From NCBI GenBank assembly GCA_903858555.1, contig CAIOJG010000149.1, positions 1-6,790 of the forward strand: a stretch of DNA of 6,790 bases, read 5' to 3'. The notes beneath the pieces were generated by a model. It made no database searches. It was not told where the DNA came from and saw only the letters and a program-made list of their open reading frames with translations. How positions within the stretch are numbered: position 1 is the first letter of the stretch; each line of letters opens with the position of its first letter. Positions 6,556 through 6,790 of this stretch are shown here, piece by piece. The position numbers and the translations under genes were made by a program. This stretch comes from Candidatus Magasanikiibacteriota bacterium. GTDB lineage: Bacteria > Patescibacteriota > Patescibacteriia > Magasanikbacterales > GWA2-37-8.

Positions 6556-6559
6556 ATTA
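6553..6559 (-). other. Stop/start junction with one-base spacer (likely translational coupling)
   Basis: On the minus strand the upstream stop TAA (6559-6557) is separated from the giant gene's ATG (6555-6553) by a single T. No purine-rich Shine-Dalgarno is seen in the 30 bases before the ATG, which are T-rich. The arrangement fits re-initiation by ribosomes finishing the upstream gene, and is the main reason for preferring this start over later in-frame ATGs at codons 53 and 56. Confidence 0.65.
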
Positions 6560-6790
6560 TAAAGTTAAAAAGGTCAAAAACACACCTAGTAAAATTATTA
6601 AAACGACGGACCAATTGGCCAAAACATCAACATTCGCCACGGTACTATCCAACCAAGATGGCTGCACTTTAAAAAACTGTTCCAAACCGGTCTCACTGCG
6701 CACTTTTAGATTGGCGTCATACCCAAAAACAATCACAGAATGATTTCCTGCTCCCAATTTGAATTTACTCGCTAAATAATCTATCTCCCA
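6557..6790 (-). CDS. C-terminal 77 residues of an upstream membrane-anchored Ig-like protein (5' end outside window)
   Basis: The frame is open from the window edge (first residues WEIDYLASKF) to TAA at 6559-6557. The visible part reads like the last strands of an Ig-like beta-sandwich: GAGNHSVIVFGYD, then VRSETGLEQFFKV, similar to the AG-x-H-x-V-x-V-x-A-x-D pattern of bacterial Ig-like domains. It ends in a hydrophobic stretch of about 18 residues (WSVVLIILLGVFLTFLTL) with no cytoplasmic tail, so the protein is probably anchored by its C-terminus with the preceding domain outside the membrane. A TTG at 6757 could start a 66-residue peptide, but the frame continues upstream to the edge with compatible sequence, so this is read as a partial gene. 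It ends one base before the giant gene, which suggests co-expression of two envelope proteins. The identity of the full protein cannot be determined. Confidence 0.8.
   Translation of the reverse strand, partial: WEIDYLASKFKLGAGNHSVIVFGYDANLKVRSETGLEQFFKVQPSWLDSTVANVDVLANWSVVLIILLGVFLTFLTL

Noticed and set aside
6540..6575. TATAAT on the minus strand at 6561-6556 as a promoter for the giant gene
   Set aside because: It touches the start codon, so transcription would begin inside the coding region, and the TTGACC upstream is only about 10 bases away rather than near 17. It is likely chance in a T/A-rich gene end.
6557..6757. A complete 66-residue gene starting at TTG 6757
   Set aside because: The frame is open beyond TTG to the window edge and the upstream residues continue naturally into the domain edge, so it is better read as the end of a longer gene.

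Overview
The window is almost entirely one giant minus-strand gene. A single reading frame stays open from 6555 to base 1, 2185 codons, and leaves the window without a stop. It encodes a secreted or surface-anchored, Ser/Thr-rich, cysteine-free protein built from tandem beta-sandwich (Ig-like / fibronectin-III-like) modules. Just upstream on the same strand, one base away, is the 3' end of another gene (6557-6790). Its last 77 residues look like the end of an Ig-like domain followed by a C-terminal membrane helix. The plus strand has no convincing gene; its short open frames are antisense shadows.

N to C (right to left), the giant protein has: a leader with two hydrophobic stretches (residues 1-123); a jelly-roll, carbohydrate-binding-module-like domain (about 164-334); a module with an Asp-box-like motif (335-446); then a modular repeat array. 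The array uses four module types, which I name A (about 110 aa, carrying S-x-D-x-G-x-T-W), B (about 120 aa, a distant A relative), C (exactly 107 aa each time) and D (104-115 aa, FN3-like). The order is B1-A1-C1 / D1-B2-A2-A3-A4-C2 / D2-B3-A5-A6-A7-C3 / D3 (cut by the window edge). D-B-A-A-A-C is a higher-order repeat of 659 and then 672 residues (1977 and 2016 bases). The first unit is a short version with one A module instead of three and no D.

Organism: the moderately AT-rich DNA, the lack of visible Shine-Dalgarno sequences, the near-abutting genes and this style of huge extracellular repeat protein suggest an uncultivated bacterium, possibly of the Patescibacteria/CPR type. This is an inference from style, not from a marker gene. 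No in-frame TGA occurs in 2185 codons, so recoding of TGA to glycine (Gracilibacteria/Absconditabacteria) is unlikely.

Function: the two genes are probably one transcription unit for cell-envelope proteins, and the giant one is plausibly an adhesin, stalk or fibre. No catalytic domain is visible. No RNA gene, mobile element, CRISPR array or terminator was found.
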